Positions 1 to 6,977 are shown, counted from the first letter of the stretch. The stretch: 8,819 nucleotides of DNA from Ruminococcaceae bacterium UBA7075 (GCA_002493635.1 DKZL01000059.1:1-8819), one strand, 5' to 3'. Notes: generated from the sequence alone by a model not told the origin. Numbers and translations are program-made.

Positions 1-10
1 ATCTTATTAA

Positions 11-24
11 TTTGCAACAGCCCC
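11..24 (-). terminator. Possible arm of a terminator hairpin, cut by the window edge
   Basis: Read on the minus strand, the 14 bases starting 18 bases after the rex stop are GGGGCTGTTGCAAA. This GC-rich block followed by AT-rich sequence looks like the first arm of an intrinsic terminator for the aconitase-IDH-rex operon. On the plus strand the same block is followed by ATTTTCTCTTT, so it could also be the second arm of a terminator for a convergent gene to the left. The partner arm would lie outside the window, so this is inference only. Confidence 0.3.
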
Positions 25-41
25 ATTTTCTCTTTGATGTT

Positions 42-677
42 TTATTTGTCATTGTTATTCATTCGATAGCACAATGTCATTAAGTTATCACTCAGGTGAA
101 CATTTTCAACTACGGTATCGTTGTAGCGGTTATTAATGTCGTAGTGACTGAAATTCCAGTAGTTTTTTATTCCCAGCGAATAAAGCTGATCAAGCACGCT
201 TTCAACGCAAATGCGTGGAATACACAAAAAAGCGGCATCAATATGATTGTGAGTGCAGAAATCTTCAATTTCGCTGTCTGACTTAACTGAAATGTCATTC
301 AGTTGTTCGCCAATCTTGTTTGGATTATTGTCAAAACAGGCGATAAGCTCAAATCCCAGTCTGTCAAAATTCATATGTTTGGCTACTGCTTTACCCAAGT
401 TACCTGCACCAACTAAAATTGCCTTGTAGTTATTGTTAAGGCCGAGGATTTTTTTAATTTCCTCCTTTAGCTGACTTACGCTGTAACCGTAGCCTTGTTG
501 TCCGAATCCGCCAAAACAGTTTAAATCCTGTCTGACCTGAGATGCAGTCACATTCATAATTTCAGCAAGCTTAGTTGAAGAGATTCTTTCAACATTTTGC
601 TCATTCAGTTCACTTAAAAAGCGATAATATCTTGGCAGCCGTCTTATGACCGACATTGATATACTATCTTTAGACAT
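42..677 (-). CDS. rex: Redox-sensing transcriptional repressor Rex
   Basis: Rex is a cytoplasmic homodimeric repressor. It binds operator DNA when NADH/NAD+ is low and is released by NADH, which induces fermentative and energy-metabolism genes. The 211-residue product has the usual family length (about 205-215). Residues 1-78 form the winged-helix domain, with the recognition-helix signature SQVRQD at 46-51 followed by the FGGFGQQGYGY wing (55-65). A Rossmann domain follows, with GAGNLG at 90-95 for the NAD(H) pyrophosphate and an acidic residue at D116 in the CFDNNP strand end. The NF motif (175-176) and C-terminal helix (about 190-206) match the domain-swapped helix of Rex dimers. The chosen ATG has AAGGAG ten bases upstream; a second Met at residue 8 lacks a good ribosome site. 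It is the last gene of the aconitase-IDH operon, whose promoter carries a Rex-type operator, so autoregulation is likely (inference). Confidence 0.95.
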   Translation of the reverse strand: MSKDSISMSVIRRLPRYYRFLSELNEQNVERISSTKLAEIMNVTASQVRQDLNCFGGFGQQGYGYSVSQLKEEIKKILGLNNNYKAILVGAGNLGKAVAKHMNFDRLGFELIACFDNNPNKIGEQLNDISVKSDSEIEDFCTHNHIDAAFLCIPRICVESVLDQLYSLGIKNYWNFSHYDINNRYNDTVVENVHLSDNLMTLCYRMNNNDK

Positions 678-708
678 TGATTTTGTGCTCCTTCAAATTC
701 ACATCAAT

Positions 709-740
709 GCGACTGCCGAAGTATTCGCTTTGGCAGCCGC
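709..740 (-). other. Strong hairpin between icd and rex
   Basis: An inverted repeat pairs 709-721 with 728-740: a 13-position stem around a 6-base loop. On the minus-strand transcript it has one G-U wobble and one A-C mismatch. It begins 14 bases after the IDH stop and ends about 18 bases before the rex ribosome binding site. No U-tract follows on either strand, so it does not look like a standard intrinsic terminator. It may stabilise or define the end of the upstream mRNA segment, or lower rex expression relative to the enzyme genes (inference). Confidence 0.6.
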
Positions 741-754
741 AAAATATATAATAA

Positions 755-1963
755 TTAAAGTGTTGCTTTAAGACGTTCGTTGATTGCTTCAAGAAATTCG
801 GTTGAGTTGACCTTTGTTTTGTTTTCAAGTGTTGAAATTGCATAAAGGTCTCCTGTCATAATGCCGTCTTCAATAGTCTTGATTGTAGCAGCCTCAAGCT
901 TGTCTGCAAAGGCGCAAAGCTCAGGAAGATTATCAAGTTCGCCGCGCTTTCTGAATGCTCCTGTCCAGGCAAAGAGAGTTGCAACGGAGTTTGTTGATGT
1001 TTCCTCGCCCTTGAGGTGCTTGTAGTAGTGGCGCTGAACTGTTCCGTGAGCAGCCTCGTATTCGTAAATGCCGTCAGGAGAAACAAGCACGCTTGTCATC
1101 ATTGCAAGTGAACCGAATGCAGTTGCAATCATATCGCTCATAACATCACCGTCGTAGTTCTTGCAAGCCCACATATAACCGCCTTCACTGCGTATTACAC
1201 GGGCAACGGCATCATCAATAAGAGTGTAGAAGTATGTAATGCCTGCTTCTTCAAACTTTTCTTTGTATTCATTTTCAAATATTTCTGCAAAAATATCCTT
1301 GAATCTGTGATCATAGGTTTTGCTTATTGTATCCTTTGTAGCAAACCAGACATCAATCTTCTGGTCAAGCGCATAGTTAAAGCACGAACGAGCAAAAGAA
1401 CTGATGCTCTTGTCAATGTTGTGCATACCCTGAATTACACCGTCTGTTGCAAAATCAAAGATTGTGCTTCTTTCTTCGCTGCCGTCAGGCTTTGTTACAC
1501 AAAGTTCAGCTTTGCTTCCTGCCTCAACACGCATTTCAGTATTTTTATAAACATCGCCGTAAGCGTGTCTTGCAATGCAGATAGGCTTTTTCCATGTCGG
1601 AATATATGGTACGATTCCTTTTACAAGAATAGGGCTTCTGAATACTGTGCCGTCGAGAATTGCACGAATTGTTCCGTTCGGTGATTTCCACATTTCCTTA
1701 AGGTCATATTCAGTCATTCTTGCAGCATTCGGAGTGATTGTAGCACACTTTACCGCAACGCCGTACTTCTTTGTTGCATTTGCACTGTCAACAGTAACCT
1801 GATCATTTGTTTCGTTTCTGTGAACAAGACCAAGGTCATAATATTCGGTTTTTAAGTCAACATATGGGAGAATAAGGATGTCTTTAATCTGCTGCCATAT
1901 AACTCTCGTCATTTCGTCGCCGTCCATCTCAACGAGAGGGGTGGTCATTTTAATTTTTTCCAT
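755..1963 (-). CDS. icd: NADP-dependent isocitrate dehydrogenase, eukaryote-like homodimeric type
   Basis: This enzyme oxidatively decarboxylates isocitrate to 2-oxoglutarate, producing NADPH in the cytoplasm. The 402-residue length and motifs match the homodimeric type that includes human IDH1, not the E. coli Icd type. Visible residues are the isocitrate-binding segment SPNGTIR (94-100) with R109, R132 in ARHAYGD (same position number as human R132), the metal aspartates D251, D273 and D277 (YDGDVMSD), and the NADP loop AAHGTVQRHYY (304-314). In that loop R311-H312 correspond to the 2'-phosphate-binding Arg-His of NADP enzymes, and N325 in ETSTN also fits. NADP rather than NAD specificity follows from family knowledge. 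The start lies one base after the aconitase stop, and its ribosome site AAAGGAG (1974-1980) is inside the end of the aconitase gene, which suggests translational coupling. A Met at residue 6 is possible but worse placed. Confidence 0.96.
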   Translation of the reverse strand: MEKIKMTTPLVEMDGDEMTRVIWQQIKDILILPYVDLKTEYYDLGLVHRNETNDQVTVDSANATKKYGVAVKCATITPNAARMTEYDLKEMWKSPNGTIRAILDGTVFRSPILVKGIVPYIPTWKKPICIARHAYGDVYKNTEMRVEAGSKAELCVTKPDGSEERSTIFDFATDGVIQGMHNIDKSISSFARSCFNYALDQKIDVWFATKDTISKTYDHRFKDIFAEIFENEYKEKFEEAGITYFYTLIDDAVARVIRSEGGYMWACKNYDGDVMSDMIATAFGSLAMMTSVLVSPDGIYEYEAAHGTVQRHYYKHLKGEETSTNSVATLFAWTGAFRKRGELDNLPELCAFADKLEAATIKTIEDGIMTGDLYAISTLENKTKVNSTEFLEAINERLKATL

Positions 1964-1964
1964 A

Positions 1965-3896
1965 TTATGAATTCTCCTTTGTGTAGTCTAACAATCCGCC
2001 TGCAAGAATAATTTCTCTTGTTCTGTCAGAAAGCTCGCAGTCAGCAACAATGCTTTCACCTGTAGTTTTGTTTACAACAGTTACCTGCTTACCACCCGCA
2101 ATTTCTTCCTTAACATTTGGCAGTTCAAGCATATCTCCAAGCTTTATTTTGTCGTAATCAGCTGAATTTGTGAATGTCAGCGGAAGAATACCTGCATTTA
2201 TAAGGTTACTCTTGTGAATACGAGCAAAGCTCTTTACAAGTACAGCCTTAACTCCGAGAAACAGGGGAGCGAGTGCTGCGTGTTCACGTGATGAACCCTG
2301 ACCGTAGTTTTCGCCGCCTACAATAATGCTCTTTCCGAGCGTTTTGGCACGAGAAGGAAATTCCTTGTCACATACTGTAAAGCAGTGCTCGGAAATTTTC
2401 GGAATATTTGAACGGAGCGGCAAAATTTTAGCTCCTGCCGGCATAATGTGGTCTGTTGTTATATTGTCGCCTACTTTGAGTGAGCATGAAGCTTCAATTG
2501 TGTCAGTAAGAGGGCTTGTTTCAGGATAACTCTTGATGTTTGGTCCTCTTAATACTTCAACGCTGTCCATATCCTCAACAGAAGCAGGTTCGATTACCAT
2601 ATTATCGTTGATTAAGAACTTTTCAGGCATTTCAATGTCAGCAGCTTCGCCAAGACATCTTGGGTCAGTAAATACGCCGCTTAAAGCTGATACAGCAGCA
2701 GTTTCGGGAGAAACCAGGTAAATCTGACCGTCTGCTGTGCCGCTTCTGCCTTCAAAGTTTCTGTTAAATGTTCTAAGTGAAATACCCTTGCTGTTTGGTG
2801 ACTGTCCCATACCGATGCATGGACCGCAGGCACTTTCAAGAATTCTTGCGCCTGCTGCAATCATATCACCTAATGCACCGTTGAGTGCGAGCATATTAAA
2901 TACTTGTTTACTGCCCGGAGCAATAGCAAGTGAAACATTATCTGCAACCTTTTTGCCCTTAAGAATGTGTGCAACACGCATAAGGTCAAGGTAGCTTGAG
3001 TTTGTGCATGAACCAATACAAACCTGATCAATCTTCTGACCTTCAAGCTCTTTGATAGGCTTTACATTATCAGGAGAGTGAGGACAAGCTGCAAGAGGTT
3101 CAAGCTCTGAAAGATTAATCTCAATAACCTCATCATAAACAGCGTCAGCGTCAGCGCTTAATTCCGTATAATCCTCTTCACGACCCTGTGCCTTTAAGAA
3201 TTCTCTTGTTGTTTCATCAGACGGGAATATTGATGTTGTAGCACCAAGTTCTGCACCCATATTTGTGATTGTAGCTCTTTCGGGAACTGTGAGTGTTTTT
3301 ACACCCTCACCGCCGTATTCAACTATTTTGCCTACGCCGCCCTTAACGCTCATAACTCTTAAAACTGCAAGAATAATATCCTTGGCAGAAACCCACGGGT
3401 TCAGCTTGCCTGTAAGGTTTACTCTTACCATTTTTGGCATTGTAATATAGTAAGCGCCGCCGCCCATTGCAACAGCAACATCAAGACCGCCTGCTCCGAT
3501 TGCGAGCATACCGATACCGCCGCCTGTAGGAGTGTGGCTGTCAGAGCCGATTAAAGTTTTGCCCGGCTTTCCGAATCTTTCAAGATGAACCTGGTGGCAA
3601 ATACCGTTGCCCGGTCTTGAAAAGTATATACCGTGCTTTTTGCATACAGACTGAATAAATCTGTGGTCATCTGCATTTTCAAAGCCTGTCTGAAGTGTGT
3701 TGTGGTCAATATATGCAACACTTTTTTCTGTTTTTACTCTTGGAATGCCCATAGCTTCATATTCAATATAAGCCATTGTGCCGGTGGCATCCTGTGTGAG
3801 AGTCTGGTCGATTTTAAGACCAATATCTGTACCAACGATCATTTCGCCGGTAACAAGATGTTCTTTAATTATTTTTTGTGCAATAGTGTAGCCCAT
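1965..3896 (-). CDS. Aconitate hydratase (aconitase), short Aquifex-type
   Basis: Aconitase isomerises citrate to isocitrate through cis-aconitate using a [4Fe-4S] cluster. From the chosen start the protein has 643 residues, fitting the compact Aquifex-type putative aconitase family rather than the roughly 900-residue AcnA or AcnB. Cluster ligands are C297 (IGSCTNSS), C357 and C360 (ESACGPCIGMG). The N-terminal part has GSDSHTPTGGG (117-127), the middle RTFNRNFEGRSG (375-386), and the C-terminal swivelling domain carries the active-site loop GQGSSREHAA (532-541), where S535, S536 and R537 match the catalytic Ser-Ser-Arg of mitochondrial aconitase. The start at 3896 is set by AGGAGG (3904-3909) seven bases upstream; an in-frame ATG at 3932 has no such site. 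It is the first gene of the operon with icd and rex, under a promoter carrying a predicted Rex operator. The cluster also makes the enzyme itself oxygen- and iron-sensitive (family knowledge). Confidence 0.95.
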   Translation of the reverse strand: MGYTIAQKIIKEHLVTGEMIVGTDIGLKIDQTLTQDATGTMAYIEYEAMGIPRVKTEKSVAYIDHNTLQTGFENADDHRFIQSVCKKHGIYFSRPGNGICHQVHLERFGKPGKTLIGSDSHTPTGGGIGMLAIGAGGLDVAVAMGGGAYYITMPKMVRVNLTGKLNPWVSAKDIILAVLRVMSVKGGVGKIVEYGGEGVKTLTVPERATITNMGAELGATTSIFPSDETTREFLKAQGREEDYTELSADADAVYDEVIEINLSELEPLAACPHSPDNVKPIKELEGQKIDQVCIGSCTNSSYLDLMRVAHILKGKKVADNVSLAIAPGSKQVFNMLALNGALGDMIAAGARILESACGPCIGMGQSPNSKGISLRTFNRNFEGRSGTADGQIYLVSPETAAVSALSGVFTDPRCLGEAADIEMPEKFLINDNMVIEPASVEDMDSVEVLRGPNIKSYPETSPLTDTIEASCSLKVGDNITTDHIMPAGAKILPLRSNIPKISEHCFTVCDKEFPSRAKTLGKSIIVGGENYGQGSSREHAALAPLFLGVKAVLVKSFARIHKSNLINAGILPLTFTNSADYDKIKLGDMLELPNVKEEIAGGKQVTVVNKTTGESIVADCELSDRTREIILAGGLLDYTKENS

Positions 3897-3903
3897 AATA
3901 TTA

Positions 3904-3909
3904 CCTCCT
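3904..3909 (-). promoter_or_regulatory. Ribosome binding site that fixes the aconitase start
   Basis: On the minus strand AGGAGG stands seven bases before the ATG at 3896. The longer in-frame reading from 3932 would include this site inside its coding part, so the shorter protein is preferred. Confidence 0.85.
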
Positions 3910-3951
3910 GAAAGTCTGATGCTATTTTTCATTAATATGTAAAAAATAACT

Positions 3952-3969
3952 ATGTTAATTATATAACAA
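3952..3969. promoter_or_regulatory. Predicted Rex operator overlapping the aconitase -10 box
   Basis: The 18-bp sequence ATGTTAATTATATAACAA (minus strand TTGTTATATAATTAACAT) matches the clostridial Rex consensus TTGTTA-N6-TAACAA at 11 of 12 half-site positions, with the correct six-base spacing. The six central bases are exactly the -10 hexamer TATAAT of the aconitase promoter, so bound Rex should exclude RNA polymerase. The match is seen directly; the binding partner is inferred from the consensus and from rex being the third gene of this operon. Confidence 0.75.
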
Positions 3970-3986
3970 TCTTTTATTGTTGTAAA
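3958..3986 (-). promoter_or_regulatory. SigA-type promoter of the aconitase-icd-rex operon
   Basis: On the minus strand -35 TTTACA (3981-3986) and a perfect -10 TATAAT (3958-3963) are separated by 17 bases. Transcription would start near 3951, giving a leader of about 55 bases that includes the AGGAGG ribosome site. It is the only convincing promoter found for the three genes. Confidence 0.75.
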
Positions 3987-4102
3987 GTGAATTTATTGTT
4001 AAATCTTCGATTTTAAAATTTTTATAACAGTTAAATTCTTTATTTGGGGAAATGTTTCAAAAATGAATACATATTGTTGGAAAAGGTGATTAAAAATATA
4101 AA

Positions 4103-4131
4103 TTGATTTGCATCTGTCAAAGTGCTATAAT
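4103..4131 (+). promoter_or_regulatory. Promoter of typA with extended -10
   Basis: -35 TTGATT (4103-4108) and -10 TATAAT (4126-4131) are 17 bases apart. A TG at 4123-4124, one base before the -10, makes an extended -10 element. Transcription would start near 4138, giving a leader of about 37 bases with ribosome site AGAGGT (4163-4168). It faces away from the aconitase promoter, and the two -35 boxes are about 116 bases apart, so the promoters do not overlap. Confidence 0.75.
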
Positions 4132-4174
4132 AAATATGTATGTAAAATTCAATTGTCATAAAAGAGGTATTTTT

Positions 4175-5995
4175 ATGGATGTAAGAGAAGATTTAAGAAA
4201 TATTGCAATTATTGCTCATGTTGACCACGGCAAAACGACTCTTGTTGACCAGCTTTTGAAGCAGAGCGGCATATTCAGAGCAAATGAAGCGGTTGAGGAC
4301 AGAGTAATGGATTCAAACGACCTTGAAAGGGAGCGTGGAATTACAATTCTTTCAAAGCCGACTGCCGTTATGTATAATGATATAAAGATTAATATTGTTG
4401 ACACTCCCGGACATGCTGATTTCGGAGGAGAGGTTGAGCGTATTCTCCAGATGGTTGACGGCGTTGTTCTGCTTGTTGACGCATTTGAAGGCTGTATGCC
4501 GCAGACAAGATTTGTTCTTAAAAAGGCACTCGGTCTCGGCAAAAAACCTCTTGTCGTTCTTAACAAGATTGACCGTCCCGGTGCTCGTCCGGAAGAAGTT
4601 GTTGATGAGGTTTTGGATTTATTTATTGAGCTTGGTGCAGATGATGACCAGCTTGAGTTCCCTGTAATTTATGCTTCAGCACGTGACGGATATGCAAGTG
4701 CTGATTATCATGAGATGGGAACAGATATGAAGCCGCTGTTTGATGCAATTGTAAATGAAATTCCTGCACCTCAGGGTGAGCTTGAAGCAGGACTTCAGAT
4801 TCTTATATCAAATATCGACTCCGATAAATTTGTAGGAAGAATCGGTGTAGGCAGAGTTGAGCGAGGACAGGCAAAAATCGGACAGGCTGCTGTTCTTTGC
4901 CACACTGACGGAACAACTCAGAATGTACGTATTCAAAAGCTTTATCAGTTTGAGGGCTTAAAGCGTGTTGAATGTGAAGATGCGAAGCTTGGTGACCTCG
5001 TGTGCATAAGCGGTATTCAGGATATAAATATCGGTGAAACGATTTGCTCGAATGATTGCGTTGAGCCGTTACCGTTTGTAAAGATTGATGAGCCTACAGT
5101 TACAATGAACTTTATTGTAAATAACTCTCCGTTTGCAGGCAAAGAAGGAAAGTATGTAACTTCCCGTAATCTTCGTGAACGTCTTTTCAAGGAAACCGAA
5201 ACGAATGTTGCCTTGCGAGTTGAAGAAACTGACAGTGCCGATACATTTAAGGTATCAGGCAGGGGAGAGCTGCATCTTTCTATTCTTATCGAAACAATGC
5301 GCCGTGAAAACTTTGAGTTTCAGGTTTCCCGTCCTCAGGTAATTACTAAGATGATTGACGGCAAGCTGTACGAGCCGATTGAATTTCTTATTATCGAGGT
5401 TCCGGATGCTTATGTTGGTGCTGTAATGGAAAAACTCGGTTCAAGAAAAGGCGAGCTTGTTAATATGGGTACACGTGAAGGTGGAATAACTCACATTGAA
5501 TTCAGAATCCCGTCCCGCGGTCTTATGGGTTATCGTCCTGAATTTCTTACTGATACAAACGGAAACGGCATTATGAATCATGTGTTTGACAGCTATGAGC
5601 CTTATAAGGGCGAAATTGTAACTCGTCATCAGGGTTCTCTTATTGCCTTTGAAACGGGTGAAACTGTTACTTACGGATTATATGCCGCACAGGAGAGAGG
5701 CAGATTATTTATTGGCGCAGGTGTGCCTGTTTATGAGGGTATGATTGTCGGTGCAAGCCCTAAATCAGAGGATATTACGGTTAATGTCTGTAAGAAAAAG
5801 CATATAACTAACACACGTGCATCAGGTTCTGACGACGCTCTTAAGCTTACTCCGCCTACGATTATGTCGCTTGAACAGTGCATTGAGTTTATCGCCGATG
5901 ATGAGCTTGTCGAGGTTACTCCTGAGAGCATTCGTATGAGGAAGGCTATACTCTCCAAAGAACAGCGTATGAAGCAGGCATTCCGAAAGAAATGA
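4175..5995 (+). CDS. typA: Translational GTPase TypA/BipA
   Basis: TypA (BipA) is an EF-G-like GTPase that binds the 70S ribosome and supports ribosome assembly and growth under stress or cold. The 606-residue product has normal family length. The GTPase motifs are complete: G1 AHVDHGKT (14-21), G2 RGIT (54-57), G3 DTPGH (76-80), G4 NKID (130-133) and G5 SA (168-169). A beta-barrel domain II follows (about 200-300), then EF-G-like domains III and V (about 305-480; GRGELHL, EPIEFLIIEVP). The BipA-specific C-terminal domain is about 485-606 and includes KKKHITNTRASGSDDALKL. The length and the absence of an EF-G domain IV separate it from EF-G and LepA. The start is chosen because AGAGGT lies six bases upstream and the protein aligns from MDVREDLRNIAIIAHVDHGK; a longer frame back to 4103 would run through the promoter. 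Its stop overlaps the start of the next gene as ATGA. Confidence 0.96.
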   Translation: MDVREDLRNIAIIAHVDHGKTTLVDQLLKQSGIFRANEAVEDRVMDSNDLERERGITILSKPTAVMYNDIKINIVDTPGHADFGGEVERILQMVDGVVLLVDAFEGCMPQTRFVLKKALGLGKKPLVVLNKIDRPGARPEEVVDEVLDLFIELGADDDQLEFPVIYASARDGYASADYHEMGTDMKPLFDAIVNEIPAPQGELEAGLQILISNIDSDKFVGRIGVGRVERGQAKIGQAAVLCHTDGTTQNVRIQKLYQFEGLKRVECEDAKLGDLVCISGIQDINIGETICSNDCVEPLPFVKIDEPTVTMNFIVNNSPFAGKEGKYVTSRNLRERLFKETETNVALRVEETDSADTFKVSGRGELHLSILIETMRRENFEFQVSRPQVITKMIDGKLYEPIEFLIIEVPDAYVGAVMEKLGSRKGELVNMGTREGGITHIEFRIPSRGLMGYRPEFLTDTNGNGIMNHVFDSYEPYKGEIVTRHQGSLIAFETGETVTYGLYAAQERGRLFIGAGVPVYEGMIVGASPKSEDITVNVCKKKHITNTRASGSDDALKLTPPTIMSLEQCIEFIADDELVEVTPESIRMRKAILSKEQRMKQAFRKK

Positions 5996-6867
5996 GTTAT
6001 GTAATTCTTGATTTAGAGTGGAATGCTTCATACAGCAAAATGCTGCACAAATTTGTTAATGAAATTATCGAGTTCGGCGCAGTAAAAACTGATGATGAAT
6101 TTAATATAATTGATACCTTTTCAGTTATGGTAGTACCTAAAATTGGCAAGAGACTTTCACCAAAGGTAAAACAGCTTACTAAAATTTCATATAGTGAGCT
6201 TAAAGCCAATGGTATTCCTTTTATGGAGGCAGTTGACAGATTTACCGATTTTGCAGTTGACAGCGTTATTGTCACATGGAGCACCTCGGATGTCCATGCG
6301 CTCATCGAAAACTATTCTTATTATACGAATGATTTCCATTTGCCTTTTCTTTCAAGGTATTGCAATGTTCAGGAATTTTGCGAAGCATGTCTTAATATTA
6401 ATGACTCATCAAGTCAGCTTGGGCTTTCAGTTTGTGCGGAAATGCTGAATATAGAATTTGAAGAGGATGAACAGCATCGTGCTTTTGCAGATGCCGAGTT
6501 AAGCCTGAAATGTCTTAAAAAGCTTTCACAAAAGAGGTCTGTTTCTGATTTTGTGTATGATGCAAGTAAAGAGGAATTTTATAAGCGAATGATGTTTAAA
6601 AATCACTTTGTCACAAATATTGACAGTGATGATGTTGACAAGTCACAGATGTACTTTGAATGCCTCTCGTGCGGAAGACTTACTAAGAGACTCACTAAAT
6701 GGAAGGTGCACAACAAGGCTTTTACTGCCGATTTTTTGTGTGACAACTGCGCAAAGAAGTTTTTGGGCAGAGTTACTTTCAAGAAAAAATATGACAGTGT
6801 TGTTGTAAGAAAAAAGCTGGTTGAGAAAAGGTCTGAAGAAGATAAAGCTCATAATATAAAAATATGA
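5992..6867 (+). CDS. DEDDh 3'-5' exonuclease with C-terminal zinc-ribbon-like module
   Basis: The first 180 residues are an RNase T/DnaQ-fold exonuclease. LDLEW at 6-10 gives D7 and E9, SD at 99-100 gives D100, and HRAFAD at 162-167 gives H162 and D167, so all five two-metal-ion DEDDh residues are present. The opening LDLEWN and the EIIEFGAV strand (24-31) resemble ERI-1/KapD-like exonucleases, which act mostly on RNA, so an exoribonuclease is more likely than a polymerase proofreading subunit (inference). Residues 224-227 (CLSC) and 250-253 (CDNC) form two CxxC knuckles 22 residues apart, within a basic C-terminal region about 110 residues long, consistent with a zinc ribbon that may bind nucleic acid. 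The ATG overlaps the typA stop (ATGA) and lacks a strong ribosome site, so translation probably depends on coupling to typA. The substrate is unknown. Confidence 0.85.
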   Translation: MSYVILDLEWNASYSKMLHKFVNEIIEFGAVKTDDEFNIIDTFSVMVVPKIGKRLSPKVKQLTKISYSELKANGIPFMEAVDRFTDFAVDSVIVTWSTSDVHALIENYSYYTNDFHLPFLSRYCNVQEFCEACLNINDSSSQLGLSVCAEMLNIEFEEDEQHRAFADAELSLKCLKKLSQKRSVSDFVYDASKEEFYKRMMFKNHFVTNIDSDDVDKSQMYFECLSCGRLTKRLTKWKVHNKAFTADFLCDNCAKKFLGRVTFKKKYDSVVVRKKLVEKRSEEDKAHNIKI

Positions 6868-6880
6868 ATAATAATTTATC

Positions 6881-6905
6881 GGGGCAATCCATTTGATTGC
6901 CCTTT
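6881..6905 (+). terminator. Intrinsic terminator after the typA-exonuclease operon
   Basis: GGGCAATC (6882-6889) and GATTGCCC (6895-6902) form a perfect 8-bp stem with a CATTT loop, extendable by one G-U pair at the base. It starts 14 bases after the exonuclease stop. The following tract is only TTTAACATTT, so termination may be incomplete. Confidence 0.65.
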
Positions 6906-6949
6906 AACATTTCAAGTAATAAATTTCAGAAACTTTCTTTTGTTTTTCA

Positions 6950-6977
6950 TTGTAAATTCAAAGCGGGTTCATATAGT
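6950..6977 (+). promoter_or_regulatory. Candidate promoter 1 for htrA
   Basis: TTGTAA (6950-6955) and TATAGT (6972-6977) are separated by 16 bases, matching the SigA consensus at 4 of 6 and 5 of 6 positions. The start would be near 6984, giving a leader of about 68 bases. Confidence 0.4.

Noticed and set aside
743..771. Possible internal promoter for rex (TTAAAG, 17 bases, TATATT on the minus strand)
   Set aside because: The -35 matches only 3 of 6 consensus positions and the region is AT-rich at the end of icd. It cannot be excluded but is not supported enough to annotate.
1307..1802. Open frames of 75 and 125 codons on the plus strand inside icd
   Set aside because: They lie antisense to a well-conserved gene, have no ribosome site or recognisable protein features, and look like codon-bias shadows.
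3897..3932. Upstream in-frame ATG that would add 12 residues to aconitase
   Set aside because: It has no ribosome site of its own, and its extra codons cover the AGGAGG that serves the ATG at 3896.
3996..4030. A second Rex site made of TTGTTA (3996-4001) and TAACAG (4025-4030)
   Set aside because: The half-sites are 23 bases apart instead of six, so they cannot form one Rex operator.
4103..4174. In-frame extension of typA back to a TTG at 4103
   Set aside because: It overlaps the -35 and -10 boxes and the predicted transcription start; AGAGGT points to the ATG at 4175.
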